This document shows positions 21,741-34,000 of a stretch of 64,000 nt of DNA, in pieces. Source of the stretch: Przewalskia tangutica. Its lineage: Eukaryota > Streptophyta > Magnoliopsida > Solanales > Solanaceae. The position numbers and the translations under genes were made by a program. The number at the start of each line of letters is the position of its first letter. Positions within the stretch are counted from its first letter, which is position 1. The stretch covers positions 56,833,815 to 56,897,814 of the forward strand of contig CM056721.1 in the NCBI GenBank assembly GCA_029844215.1. Reading direction: 5' to 3'. A model generated the notes under the pieces. It was not told the DNA's origin, searched no databases, and was given only the letters and a program-made list of their open reading frames with translations.

Positions 21741-22830
21741 CCTTGGTCGGACGGTTCCTCGCAAATGGCCCGCCGCCGCAAAATAACAAGCTCCTTGGCA
21801 CCACGACACTCCCGAAATGCGTCTACCACATCGACCACACCGAGGTAGGGGTGACCGATCCGCCAACACCCTTACTTCCTCGAAACTCAACCCTCGAGCT
21901 CGACCGCCTCCCAATACTCGATGCTCAAGGTTGTGGAGGACCACTCTGACCGGCGGAGGTACAAAACTAGTATGTCAGCCGAGGCGTCCGCCGAAAGTCA
22001 CCAAAGGACCTCGTGTTCGCCCTCTTCGCTGATCTTGGTCATTCCGCCGACCTCTCCGTGCCTCACATCCTAGTGCATGAGTCGCATGCGGGCAATGTAC
22101 ATGCCGGATGAAGAGCTACACTCAACAAGCCTCTGTCAAGTAATCATCTAGCCCGTGGCGGTGCACTCTATCCTCCATGGTTGCCACTAAAGCGGGACAT
22201 ACCGAGCCAACGAGTCAAACTCCACGTTGTACTCCAACCGCACGCTCTCTCTCAAAGATCATAAATCTGTTTACCCGTCTCCTCATCGCGGAGGCAAGAA
22301 GTGAGGAATGCCTCCGAGAACTCCCCATATCACCTGGAAGCGCATGCTCTCCCGACAACTCCCACGAATCAAACCGATGATCATGATCACGCATGCGCGA
22401 ACCTAAGACCACCGACTCGGTCTCCAAGCTCGATCACTCTTATGACCAACAGAATCGCCGGATGAACTCGCGGATCATCCTCGTGCCTCACCCATAAAAC
22501 TCGCGCTACAACTCGTAAAGTCCCGTAGCCTCAAACTATCTCGCTGGGTGAACCATCGAAAGCACTGAACTGAATCGCCAGATCCGCCTATCCTCATATT
22601 CGCCACGACTCGCCAATAATCGCCATCTCAGTACTCATCTCATCTGCTCCAGTGGGACTGAGGCTCAGTATCATGGTCTCGGCAGCAGCCGCCGCGTCTA
22701 AACTCGCTGGGCCGCGGCGTCGCAAACCTCGCCGTCAAGCACAACTCGTGCTGTCGCGCTGCTCGCACTCCTATGTATCTCACTAGCGCTCCTCGCCGCC
22801 TTTGCTTCGGCTCGTTGCCTCGCGAGGCAT
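21741..22830 (-). pseudogene. gag: Element B gag remnant
   Basis: Broken minus-strand gag of about 1.1 kb, close to full gag length. The start codon is the complement of CAT at 22828-22830 and reads MPREAT before the frame shifts. The gag core lies at about 22140-22450: the plus-strand bases GTAATCATCTAGCCCGTGG encode the LDDY end of the core, and GAGTCAAACTCCACGTTGT encodes the EYNVEFDS-like stretch. At about 21770-21880 a degenerate knuckle region reads CGRCGRRISGVSWCQGACYF. Frames change many times. It is flanked by a primer site at 23012 and spacer at 21640. Confidence 0.7.
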
Positions 22831-23011
22831 AATCGGTAAAACGAGATACGCTGGGGTCCAACTTACAACACAACTCTAAGGCACGATCTCGTAATGATAA
22901 AATGGAAACCAATCCTAAATGTCTGCAGCCCTCGATTATAGATGTGGTGCGCACAACACATCGATAATCAAGACTCTACTAGACACGGCTCAGACACCTT
23001 CCGAGGATTAA

Positions 23012-23024
23012 TCGCTCGATACCA
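23012..23024 (-). other. Primer-binding site of element B
   Basis: TCGCTCGATACCA reads TGGTATCGAGCGA on the minus strand, an initiator-Met type site. It is followed on the plus strand by CTTTTGTCA, where the LTR edge should begin. Confidence 0.8.
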
Positions 23025-23028
23025 CTTT

Positions 23029-23165
23029 TGTCACTTTACCGCGAGTCTCACTCCGAGACCCAACAAATGGTATCGGCCGCTTGATCCCATACACAGCGGA
23101 CGTGACATACGGAGAGCCACGGTTCGGTTCTGTTTGGTAGAGCTCGCCTCTTATACGCCACCCCG
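23029..23165 (-). other. Integrase-derived tract replacing the 5' LTR edge of B
   Basis: After the primer site the sequence is TGTCACTTTACCGCGAGTCTC...ACCCAACAAATGGTATCGG. This matches the integrase/3' part of C (28690-28745), not an LTR terminus (TGTCACGACCC). LTR sequence resumes at about 23166 (GAGGTCAAGACAAATGTACC). About 430 bases of LTR are missing. The shared CCACTTTTGTCAC word at the join suggests a switch at short homology. Confidence 0.7.
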
Positions 23166-24934
23166 GCGAGGTCAAGACAAATGTACCAAGTATGTGAAAT
23201 CAGAAAATATCAGAATGAAATCATAATACTATATAAAACAGAGACGTATGATAACAAAACTACGCTCACAACATAAAAGCAACATGTCAAGTCGTGACTC
23301 ACGCCTCAAGTCATCACTCAAATATAACTATGGGTCTCACGCCCACAACATCAATCGTGTTCGCATCACGGCCGCATGCCCCTAATTCGACGTGTAGAAA
23401 TGCCCATGATGCAACAATAATAACAATGCCCCATGGCCACATGCCCCGACTCGAATTACGACGGTAGACACGCCCGTGACATTATCAACAATATCTTGGG
23501 TGATTAACCCCGCCGCACGCCACACGCCCGACTCAGACGGTGTAGACATGTCCATGTAACCACAATAACAATATATCGTAATCAACGCCGCATGGCCACA
23601 TGCCCCGAATTCTCAGATCGGTGTAGACATGTCCATATGACATCAACAACAATATACCGCACAACCAGGCTATCACAAACAAGCTCAAGCAAATTACCAT
23701 ACTTCTAGACTTTTATAAAAAGATCCACTCCTTCCCAAGAAGTCACCTGATATCAACACTTGCACAACAAAGGCTATCACAATACTTTTAACAAAATGTT
23801 AATTACCAATTAAAACAAGTTAAGTCTCTTATCTTTCAAGATCAAGTCTCTTAACTTCTACAATCAAAAACCAATCTTTTACCTACATAGAGTCGTTATA
23901 ACTAACTTCCCATAAAGCTATTATAACACCCTATGTTTTTAAACCAACCAACTCATTAGCACACGACGCTCACTGACTACATAGTTTACAAAGCATCATG
24001 CTAGAAGGATAGGAAGAGGTTCACATACCTCGCGACGAGTATCGACAATAAGCAAAACGCTCCACAAGATCAGAATCGCTAGCCGCTCCACTCTTCAAGT
24101 AGAATACGCTACTCAGACTTCCACCTATAAGGCCACAAACGTCATTAACTTCTAACCGCACGCCCATATTCTACGTAAAATTCGGCAAGACATCCCCGCA
24201 ATGGCGTAATATCCTCCTCTATCGAGGCCGCTACCAAGCCAACCAGGGGTTTGCACGTCTAACCTGACGTGTACAATTCTACAACACAAAGAATGTTACA
24301 CAAGTCATCAGAATACACTATGTAATTACAGTCGCTTCTCTTTAAATTCAGCCTAAGTCAAAAGACATTGCCGCACAATAATGTTCAGTTATATATAGTA
24401 TACTTCAACTATATGTTCCGACAACATGTAATCTCCAATTACAATAAGGGACAAGAATATTTACCTCGACAAGCCCAAAATTATCCAAGTTATAATGTCG
24501 ATCCCGAGCAAAGGTTTAGCTCCTACTCCGCGCTCCAATCCGCCTCCAAACAACCCTTAGAAGTTCTAACCACCTTCTACTTAAATACTCCAACTCGCTA
24601 TGAATATTTCCTTAGGGTTTCGGTTTGAGACTAAAAGGACAAAAGGTAGTATTTAGGACTCTACGATAGAGGTAACTTTGGAATACAACAAGGTAAAGGC
24701 TAAGGTATTTTGGGCATTATAACAATACTTGGAGAAGTATTTCAATACCACGAGGGAGGGTATATTTCAAACAACTAGGCTGGGTACCCACTAGCACCTC
24801 AAAGGGGGAGGGAACCTCTCGCCAAAGGCCACTGAAGGGAGGGGAGGCTTTGGACGAGAGCCACAAGAGGGAGGGGAGGGAATTCAAGACTTAGAATGAA
24901 ATGAGGGATGAAGAAAAACCTTCAAGCAAGGGGG

Positions 24935-24942
24935 TATTTATA
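24935..24942 (-). promoter_or_regulatory. TATA box of element B 5' LTR
   Basis: TATTTATA on the plus strand, within AAGGGGGTATTTATAGGGAC, the same position as in the 3' LTR. Element C now separates it from its U3 palindrome (34526-34547). Confidence 0.7.
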
Positions 24943-25001
24943 GGGACACCAACGGACAAGATCAAGCCATGTGTGGGGCATGTGGATGGCCAAGATTGGC
25001 A

Positions 25002-25006
25002 CAAGT
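25002..25006 (-). repeat. Target-site duplication of element C, left copy (CAAGT)
   Basis: CAAGT directly precedes TGTCACGACCC. An identical CAAGT is at 34415-34419, right after GGGGTATAACA. Removing C rejoins GGCACAAGTGCACCC, as in the 3' LTR of B. Confidence 0.95.
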
Positions 25007-28000
25007 TGTCACGACCCGAACCCGGGCCCGTGACTGGTGCCTTACCCCGAGCACCCTAGTGATACAACATCAGAGTAATCAGCGGAACATAAAACAAGAC
25101 ATGGAAATATTAATCGGAGAAAACTTGCCTTACGGCATATATATAAATCAATTTAAAACCGAACAGTTACATCCCAATACAACTCTGCCCACAACAGTAC
25201 TACAGACCTCTAAGAATGATACGACAACAATGGCGGGACAGGGCACCGCCATACCCCTGAATGTAAATACCAACAACGACGGACTATACCATCGATAAGC
25301 CTCCGAGAAACGAGCTTCCCATACGTTGAATCGTGACCTCAAGAGCGAGGATCAACACTGTGTACCTTTACTCGCGGATGAACGCAGCCCCAAGGAGGTC
25401 AAGATAACAGTACCAAGTATGTGAAATCAAAATACGTAAATGAAATCATAATAGTCTATAAAGCAGAGACATGTATGATAACCAAACTACGCTCACAATA
25501 AATAGGCGATATGTCAAGTCGTGACTCACGCCTCAAAGTCATCACTCAAATGTAACTATGGGTCTCACGCCCATAACATCAATCATGCCCGTGGAATACC
25601 TTCCTCACCGCTTAGCTTATGATATAAAGCACCATGAAATACACATGAACACCGGGTCCCACGTGTCCTAATAAAACAAGACAGGGTAATGCGAAGGCAT
25701 AACCGACTACTAACACCTACGCAGACTAACAGGTCATAAATCGTATAATGATATCTCTAGGCCGCCACATGATCAAAGATGGTCACTGCTCGCGAGATCA
25801 AATGTGCGCGTTTAGCCTCGAACTCTCCGTGATAGGCCAACCTCATAGGCCAGCATGAGGTATTCATCTCATCGAGGTTAGCTACTCCCGCATCGCCCCG
25901 ACTCGATTCGCATGGCCACAAAGACCGCATGACCACAAGGGCCGTAAACTAACCTGGAACTCCCGTAGTTCCGCATGGATCCCCTGGACCCGCATGAGGT
26001 ATTCTCGAATCATGGTCCTGCATCACCGAGTCTACCCCCGCGGAGGGCGCTTAACCTCCTAAACAAGTCAAGGTGAGTGGTACAATACCAACATAACGGC
26101 TGAGAGTCAAACAACTTTAAGCGCAGTCGAGGGGAAACCCCTTTACACTAACATCACAAGATACTAACACACGTAGCATCCTAGCATGTTTACTTAACAA
26201 ATCAACAAGAAAGTATTACAAGGCAATCACAAACCAACATAATCAAGTTATATACACAAGGTACTTTCTACTATATGATTAACAAGATCGGGTTTTTATC
26301 CCCAAAGTACTTCATACATTAACTCTTTAAAAGATACGTTACTTTCACAAAAACTACACAATACCCGTAGTATATGAAAATAGTGTGATTATCTTTTGAA
26401 GTAAATCAAAACACTTACCTTTGTAAAATCAAGTAACAACATTATTTTCCAAACGTCCAAGTTGCCTAATTTCAAATGTTCACGTTTCTTATTTTAGAAA
26501 GGTTTCGTAGTTCATAGTCTTATTCATTTAAGAATATAATTCTCTTTTAAACCATCTGAGAGACATAAGCCTTATATGTGAGTAGGATATTCTTGTTTAT
26601 AACAATCTTATTACAAATGGCCATGATCTAGAAATATCATTTTGTCTCATCTTAGCTTCTATGCAGATGGAAGTTTCTACTAGTTTTAATCACAAAACAT
26701 TTTTTTATTAACGCTGCGTTGGTTTGTCGATACACATTCGATTTCCAAATCAAGAAACATTCTTAAGCCGTTATACCTAACTTCCCATAAAGCTAGTATA
26801 ACTCTTAAGTTTTCAAAACCAAGTATTACTCTTCTTTCAAAATGATTCAAAATCTTTTGAAATACTTCAAGTTCTTTATTATCACATAACCAACCGCTTA
26901 TAGTTCAAATCGCTTACCTTTTAAAACCACAAGTATTTTCTTACATACATAAAGTCGTTATAACCAACTTCATAAAGTTGTTATAACACTTTATGTTTTA
27001 GACCAATCAAATACATTTAACACATGTATGCGTCACCGTACTACATAGTTACACACATATCATGCTAGAAGAGATAGGAAGAGGTTCACATACCGCGACA
27101 GTATCGACTAATAGCAAAACGCTCAAGTACCTCAAACCGCCGCTACTCCTTGCCAAGTAGATCGCGCCACGCATAGTACTTCAACCTATAAGGCCACAAG
27201 GCGCTTATTAACATTTAGATCTCTTCGAGAACATTCTACGTAAAATTCGCAAAGACCTCCTCCCCCGCAGAATCGTAAATCTCTCTCTATCGAGGCCGCT
27301 ATCAAGCCAACCGGGGTTTATACATCTAACCGACGTGTACAATTCTACTTCACAAGATCGCTACACAAGTCATCGTAATACGATCCTATGTAATTACGAT
27401 TCATCTTCTTTAAATTCGTGCTTAAGTCAAAAGACATCACGATAACTACGTTCGATTCTATATATAGTATACTTCAACTATATATTCAACAACATGTAAT
27501 TTCCAATTACAATAGGGACAAGATAATTACCTCGATAAGCCCATAATTATCCAAGTATAAAGTCGATCCCGGCAACGTTTAGCTCCAACTCCGCGCTCCA
27601 ACCCGCTCTAAACCACCCTTAGAAGTTCTAACCAACTTCTACATACTACTCCAACTAACTATGGAGATTTTCCTTAGGGTTTCGGTTTTGTGGATCGACG
27701 GGAAGTATAATAGTATAACTGGCTTTTAGTATAGGTATAACCTTAGAATACTACAAGGTATACGGCTAAGGTAATTTGGGCATTACAACAATACTTTGAG
27801 AGTATTTCTACCAAGAGGGTATTTATACGAGACAACACCACAAATGGGGTATACCTACCCCACTGGGGTACTCTGCCATGGGGAGAGGAACTCTCGCCAA
27901 AGGCCTCACAAAGCGGGAAGGACGAGAACACTACTCAAGGAGGGAGGATTTTAACACTTAGGAAATTTAGGAATGGATGAAGAAGTCTTCCAAATGGGGT

Positions 28001-28389
28001 ATTTATAGTACAAGCCAAGGCCAACCAAGGGCCAAGATCTAGCCAAGTGCATGCAAGTGTAGGCCAAGATTCACCCATGTGTCCTTAACCAACTAACACA
28101 CAAATATCCTACCTAACCCTTGACAAAAATGGCCACACTTTCGCCACCTTTACCGCCCACACTCCACCAATGAGGGTGCCAAGTGGCGCCTCTTGTTGGT
28201 CCAACACGTTCGCCTCTCGGAAAATCCGCAAAATTAGAAATGATATAGCCGAATTTTCCCTTCGCAAGTCAGATAAAACGTTTAAAAAACGACTCTAACC
28301 GTGTTGTGAACAAATAATTTTCGCCAAGCCACTTTAAAGTCCAAACTTTTCTACGTCGCCCCACGCATATACCGAAATACGGTATAACA
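25007..28389 (-). mobile_element. Element C 3' LTR
   Basis: Runs from TGTCACGACCCGAACCC to GGTATAACA. It has the GC-rich cassette (about 25840-26050), the structured block (26631-26708, here with a degraded arm), the AT-rich hairpin (about 26948-26996), TATA box (28000-28007) and a U3 palindrome near 28170-28190. Confidence 0.9.
28000..28007 (-). promoter_or_regulatory. TATA box of element C 3' LTR
   Basis: TATTTATA on the plus strand, within CAAATGGGGTATTTATAGTA. It is repeated at 34012-34019 in the other LTR. Confidence 0.7.
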
Positions 28390-28402
28390 TTCTCCTCCTT
28401 AG
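28390..28402 (-). other. Polypurine tract of element C
   Basis: TTCTCCTCCTTAG (reverse complement CTAAGGAGGAGAA) abuts the LTR terminus and is followed by ACATTCGTCCCGAATGTT. Confidence 0.88.
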
Positions 28403-28559
28403 AAACATTCGTCCCGAATGTTCTTTCTAAGTCTCGAACAAACGCTACGCCAAGATAGTCTTCACTACTATACTTACGAGAACGATCCTGCCACACCTGG
28501 CCACAGAAACATCCGCGCAAATTCTTACCTCCAAGTCCACGAGGAAACACCTCTAACAT

Positions 28560-29560
28560 CACCACATATACCCCTCTCCGTGGTCTAAAAGATACTGCCT
28601 GCGCACCATCTCCTTACAAAAGAAATTATCACATCTATGCTCGACATACATGCTCGCTTCTCCCTTTACTCGTCGTGATACAACTTTTGTCACTTTGCCG
28701 CGAGGTTCTAGTGTCACTCCGGCGACCCAACAAATGGTACCGGCCGCATGCGATCCTCGAGGTCGCCGTACACTCGAACTCTTACCACATTGCCGATATC
28801 GCTTGATTTCCAAAACTCGGGTTACTATCTCTAACGTGGTCATCATTAACGAACACTCGATGGATCTCCGATACTTTCCCGATCATAACAATACGAAAGA
28901 CCGGACGCATCGCCTTCCTAAGTCGGACGGCAAATGCTAACATATAGGCAACCCGCCTATCCTCACATGAACTAAAAAGGGCCCAAAGTAACTGCTAAGT
29001 TCCTCTATTTTCTAAAGCTCGTCACACCCAACCCGGTGGTACTTTCAAGAAGACCGACCGCCAACTCAACTCTAAGCGCCGCCGATTATCCACACGATTT
29101 CTCCGAGCCGCCGTAACCTCTTCTAGACAAGCTTTACCCTATCCACACCGCTGGAACAAGCTCAACTAACTATCAACCTGCCAACATCGAACCAATCGAC
29201 CGCAAGAACTTACACTTCCGCCCTACAAGGCTTCATAAGGCGACATCCGAACACTAATATTGTAGCTTAAACACTCCTTCAACAGAGACAACAATCCTTG
29301 CAACTACCCTCAAATCCAAACATTGCCCGAGGCGAATGTGATTCGAGACTCACCGAGTTCCTAACCCTGCTGGTAAAACTTTCGAAAGAAAAGAAACAAA
29401 CGTAACACTGGCTCCACTGTCATTATAAGGTAAAGGTAGGCACCCTGCGCACTTACAACCTTTCGATATAATGCTCGCAACATACCACCGAGTACACGGT
29501 TTGGACTAAAAGATAAGACGGGCTGACCTCATCGGCCCGACTACTGATTGAACGCATCCA
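28560..29560 (-). pseudogene. Element C integrase remnant
   Basis: Minus-strand integrase remnant. The C-terminal part is readable at about 28760-28950 (PVFRIVMIGKVSEIHR-like, then MMTTLEIVTRVLEIKRYR). Upstream, GWFDVG-like and YEALYGRKC-like bases lie near 29190-29240. Core traces follow at about 29330-29560: QQGLGT-like bases, then SSRADEVSPSYLLVQTVYS and EHYIERL (29453-29560), matching the region before the LHGVP motif. No intact SDRG or HPQTD motif survives. The arrangement equals copies 1 and 2, so these elements descend from one deletion derivative. It cannot encode an active integrase as read. Confidence 0.65.
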
Positions 29561-30110
29561 CGAACTCGTACGCTGGTTAACTAAACATGGGCCTAACACC
29601 CTCGTGACCCTATCACAAGGCGGGACCACCACAAACTGACCCCACCACCATACAGGCCGCGGGTTGACCCGCAACGTGGCCTCAACCCGACCCGGCAACG
29701 CGCAAAAATACTAGCTCCCCGATCCGGAACAATCTCACTAATCACGTTATGAAAACCTAGCGGTCTTCTTAGCTCAACTACCCTCCTTCATTCCACACTA
29801 CTCAGGGACTTATCCCACAAACATAGCTCACGTGCACTATGCACTCCGACAAGGGTCAAACATAAAATACTACACCTTTTCTCGAGATGGCCTTACCTCT
29901 AAGGTCTTCACGTATAAAGCTCTAAGGCTTACACTTTCTCTATCCCCCAAATCTTACTTGGTTAACTAACCAAGCTTTCTAATCACAATAACATAGCACT
30001 TATGATATACCCATCTTCTCACACATACAGATCTCTAGAGGGTTAAGGATATATCTATATCTACTGCTTCACTCCCCTTAGTCGTTCTAGTCAAACCTGC
30101 CCCGTAGGGC
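29561..30110 (-). other. Non-coding spacer, element C
   Basis: Minus-strand version of the shared spacer, with GCACGTGAGCTATG, AAGGCCATCTCGAGAAAAGG and CCTCTAGAGATCTGTATGTG on the coding strand. The GC-rich end overlaps an 81-residue frame whose first part resembles no domain I know. No protease or RT motif is present. Confidence 0.65.
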
Positions 30111-30804
30111 GCATAACTAGGGAAGATGACGAACTACCCACCGATACTGAAGGCTAAGTCCTCCTACAAGGACACTCCTTCGACATCGACTCGACGGTCG
30201 TGAGGTACAACAAGTACCAACTAAAAGACGACATTCCCGACGACGCCACACCGTGAACCGGAAGCCCTCGAGTTCGACCAACTCCCGTACTCGAACGCCC
30301 CGAAATCCATGGAAGACCACTCGACCGTGGATGTGCATAATCTAATCTGGCCGCGAGGTGACTCGACTAAAGTTACCAAAGGACCTTTCGCCCTGCCCTC
30401 TTCTCGCCCTTCGTTAACCCGCCGATCTCTACGCTTGGCTCGCCGCAAGCCCGCATACGTGCCATGCTCAAGCCTAATCAAGAATTACTCGCATAACCCT
30501 TTCTAAGATATTCATCAAGACTCGCGTACATCGGTATACTCTCCGTAGCCAAATCCATAGCTAGTAACAGGTTGTCTCTTTGCAATCTATATTCTCTGCT
30601 CCGGCCGCGGATCAAGGTTCATATATCATGGCCGCAGAGGAACCGCCGCCTGCTAAACTCACTGGGCTTAGTGACGCCGCAGAACTCCCTAAAAGAAGCA
30701 CCACCCCGTGATGATTGGGCTCGTGCCTCGTGAACCCTCTCGAACTCAACTCGCAGCCTCCTCGCCGCCTTGCCCTCCTGGCTCGCCGGTTGCCACGCAG
30801 GCAT
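30111..30804 (-). pseudogene. gag: Element C gag remnant
   Basis: Minus-strand gag remnant. The start codon is the complement of CAT at 30802-30804. The first 61 codons stay open and include EGKAARRLRVEFERVHEARA, so the N-terminus is the best preserved of the non-autonomous set. Downstream, an RAKRRDRRVN stretch leads to KGPLVTLVESPRGQIRLCTS (about 30340-30430). A degenerate CCHC region follows near 30150-30220 (LLVGTCCTS...SVLVGG). It is shorter than an autonomous gag because the Retrotrans_gag core seen in H and D is largely missing. The leader between the primer site and the ATG is about 190 bases. Confidence 0.7.
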
Positions 30805-30991
30805 AACTGCAGGGAAAAGAAATACGTTAGAGGGTCCAACTTATCACACGCCTCTAGGGCACGATCTCGTGAGTGAGAAGAATAGAAACCAATCCTAAAT
30901 ATCCTATAGCCTCCTGATTATTGGTGGTGCACAACACACCGATAATCAAGACTTCATCGATACTGCCTCAGACACTTTCCGAGGATTAATC

Positions 30992-31004
30992 GCTTCTAAT
31001 ACCA
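30992..31004 (-). other. Primer-binding site of element C
   Basis: GCTTCTAATACCA reads TGGTATTAGAAGC on the minus strand, 4 bases from the LTR edge at 31009. It is a near match to TGGTATCAGAGC. Confidence 0.85.
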
Positions 31005-31008
31005 CTTT

Positions 31009-34000
31009 TGTCACGACCAACCTGCCCGCGGATCGTGCCTTACCCCGAGCACCCTAGTGATACAACATCGAGTAATCACGAACATAAAACAAGACATGAA
31101 AATATTATGAAGTAAGAAACGAATTGAGAAAACTTGCCTTTACGCGTATATATAAATCAATTTAAAACCGAATTTACATCCCAATACAACTCGCCACAAC
31201 AGCATTACGCACTTAAGAATGATACGATAACAATGGCGACAGGCCCCGCCATACCACAATGTAAATACCTACAACGACAGGGACTATACCACCGATAAGC
31301 CTCCGAGAAACGGAGCTTCCCATACGCTGAATCGTGACTCCTAAGAGCGAGGATCAACACGGTGTACCTTTACTGCGGCATGAACGCAGCCTCAAGGAGG
31401 TCGATAACAGTACCAAGTATGTGAAATCAAAATATCAGAATGAAATCATAATAGTCTATAAAACAGAGACATGTATGATAACCAAAATACAGCTTCACAA
31501 TAAATAGGCAAATATGTCAAGTCGTGACTCACGCCTCAAAGTCATCACCAAATGTAACTATGGGTCTCACGCCCATAACATCAATCATGCCCGTGGAATA
31601 CCTTTCCTCACGCAGCTTTATGATATAAAGCACCAAGAAATACACATGAACACTGTGTCCCACTTTGTGTCCTAATAAAACAGATGCAGTAGACGAAGGC
31701 ATAATCGACTACTAACACCCACAAGACTAACAGGTCATAAATCAGATCATGATATATGTCTAGATCACATGATCAAAGCCGTCACTCGCCCGGAGATCAA
31801 ATGCGCGTCTAGCCTCGAACTCTCCGCACTCGATAGGCCAACCTCATAGGCCCGCGTGAGGTATTCTCGCGTCGAGGGTAGCTACTCCCGGCATCGCCCC
31901 GACTCGTATTCGCATGGCCACAAAGACCGCATGACCACAAGGGCCGTGAACTAACCCGAACTCCGTAGTTCCGCACGGATCCCCGACCCGCATGAGGTAT
32001 TCTCGAATCATGGTCCTGCATCGCCGAGTCTACCCCGACGGAGGCGCCTTAACCTCCTAAACAAGTCAAGGTGAGTGGTACAATACCAACATAACTGAGA
32101 GTCAAACAACTTTAAAAGCGCGATGAGGAAACCCTTTACACTAACATCACAAGATACTAACACACATAGCATCCTAGCATATTTACTTAACAAATCACCA
32201 CGAAAGTATTACAAGGCAATCACAAACCAACATAATCAAGTTATATACACAAGGTACTTTCTACTATATGATTAACAAGATCGGGTTTTTATCCCCAAAG
32301 TACTTCATACATTAACTCTTTAAAAGATACGTTACTTTCACAAAAACTACACAATACCCGTAGTATATGAAAATAGTGTGATTATCTTTTGAAGTAAATC
32401 AAAACACTTACCTTTGTAAAATCAAGTAACAACATTATTTTCCAAACGTCCAAGTTGCCTAATTTCAAATGTTCACGTTTCTTATTTTAGAAAGGTTTCG
32501 TAGTTCATAGTCTTATTCATTTAAGAATATAATTCTCTTTTAAACCATCTGAGAGACATAAGCCTTATATGTGAGTAGGATATTCTTGTTTATAACAATC
32601 TTATTACAGCAGCCATGATCTAGGAAATATCATTTTGTCTCATCTTAGCTTCTATGCAGATGGAAGTTTCTACTGGTTTTAATCACAAAACATTTCCTTT
32701 ATTAACGCCGCAGTGGTTTGTCGATACACATTCGATTTCCAAATCAAGAAACATTCTTAAGCCGTTATACCTAACTTCCCATAAAGCTAGTATAACTCTT
32801 AAGTTTTCAAAACCAAGTATTACTCTTCTTTCAAAATGATTCAAAATCTTTTGAAATACTTCAAGTTCTTTATTATCACATAACCAACCGCTTATAGTTC
32901 AAATCATCTTTTAAAACCACAAGTATTTTCTTACATACATAAAGTCGTTATAACTAACTTCCCATAAAGTGTTATAACACTTTATGTTTTAGACCAATCA
33001 AATACATTTAACACATGATGTCTACCGCACTACATAGTTACACACATATCATGCTAGAAGAGATAGGAAGAGGTTCACATACCTCGACGAGTATCGACTA
33101 ATAGCAAAACGCTCAAGTACCTCAAACCGCGGCTACTCCTTAAGCCAAGTAGATCGCGCCACGCATAGTACTTCAACCTATAAGGCCACAAGGCGCTTAT
33201 TAACATTTAGATCTCTTCGAGAACATTCTACGTAAAATTCGCAAGACCTTTCCCGCAAATCACAGAAATCTCCTCCTCTATCGAGACGGCCATCAAGCCA
33301 ACCGCGGGGTTTATACATCTAACCGGACGTGTACAATTCTACTTCACAAGATCAACACAAGTCTACCGTAATACGCCCTATGTAATTACATTCGGTTCTC
33401 TTTCTTTAAATTCAGCTTAAGTCAAAAGACATCCGATAACTACGTCGATTCTATATATAGTATACTTCAACTATATATTCAACAACATGTAATTTCCAAT
33501 TACAATAGGGGGACAAGATAATTACCTCGATAAGCCCATAATTATCCAAGTATAAAGTCGATCCTGGGCAACGTTTAGCTCCAACTCACGCTTCCAACCC
33601 GCCTAAACCACCCTTGAAGTTCTAACCAACTTCTACATACTACGCCAACTAACTATGGAGATTTTCCTTAGGGTTTCGGTTTTGTGACTGACGGGAAGTA
33701 TAATAGTATAACTGGGCTTTTAGTATAGGTATAACCTTAGAATACTACAAGGTATACGGCTAAGGTAATTTGGGCATTACAACAATACTTTTGAGGGTAT
33801 TTCTACCAAGAGGGGGGTATTTATACGAGACAACACCACAAAGTGGTGTATACCCTCGCCTACCCCCACTGTGGGGTACTCGGCCAGGGGGAGAGGAACT
33901 CTCGGCCAAAGGCCTCACAAAGGGGAAGGACGAGAACACTACTCAAGGGGAGGGAGGATTTTAACACTTAGGAAATTTAGGAATGGATGAAGAAGTCTTC

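Larger units (their letters stand above)
23166..25006 (-). mobile_element. Element B 5' LTR, piece 1
   Basis: Follows the 3' LTR of B in order, including the tandem cassette (about 23370-23640), the AT-rich hairpin near 23890 and a TATA box at 24935-24942. It is cut at GGCACAAGT by element C and continues at 34415. Confidence 0.85.
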
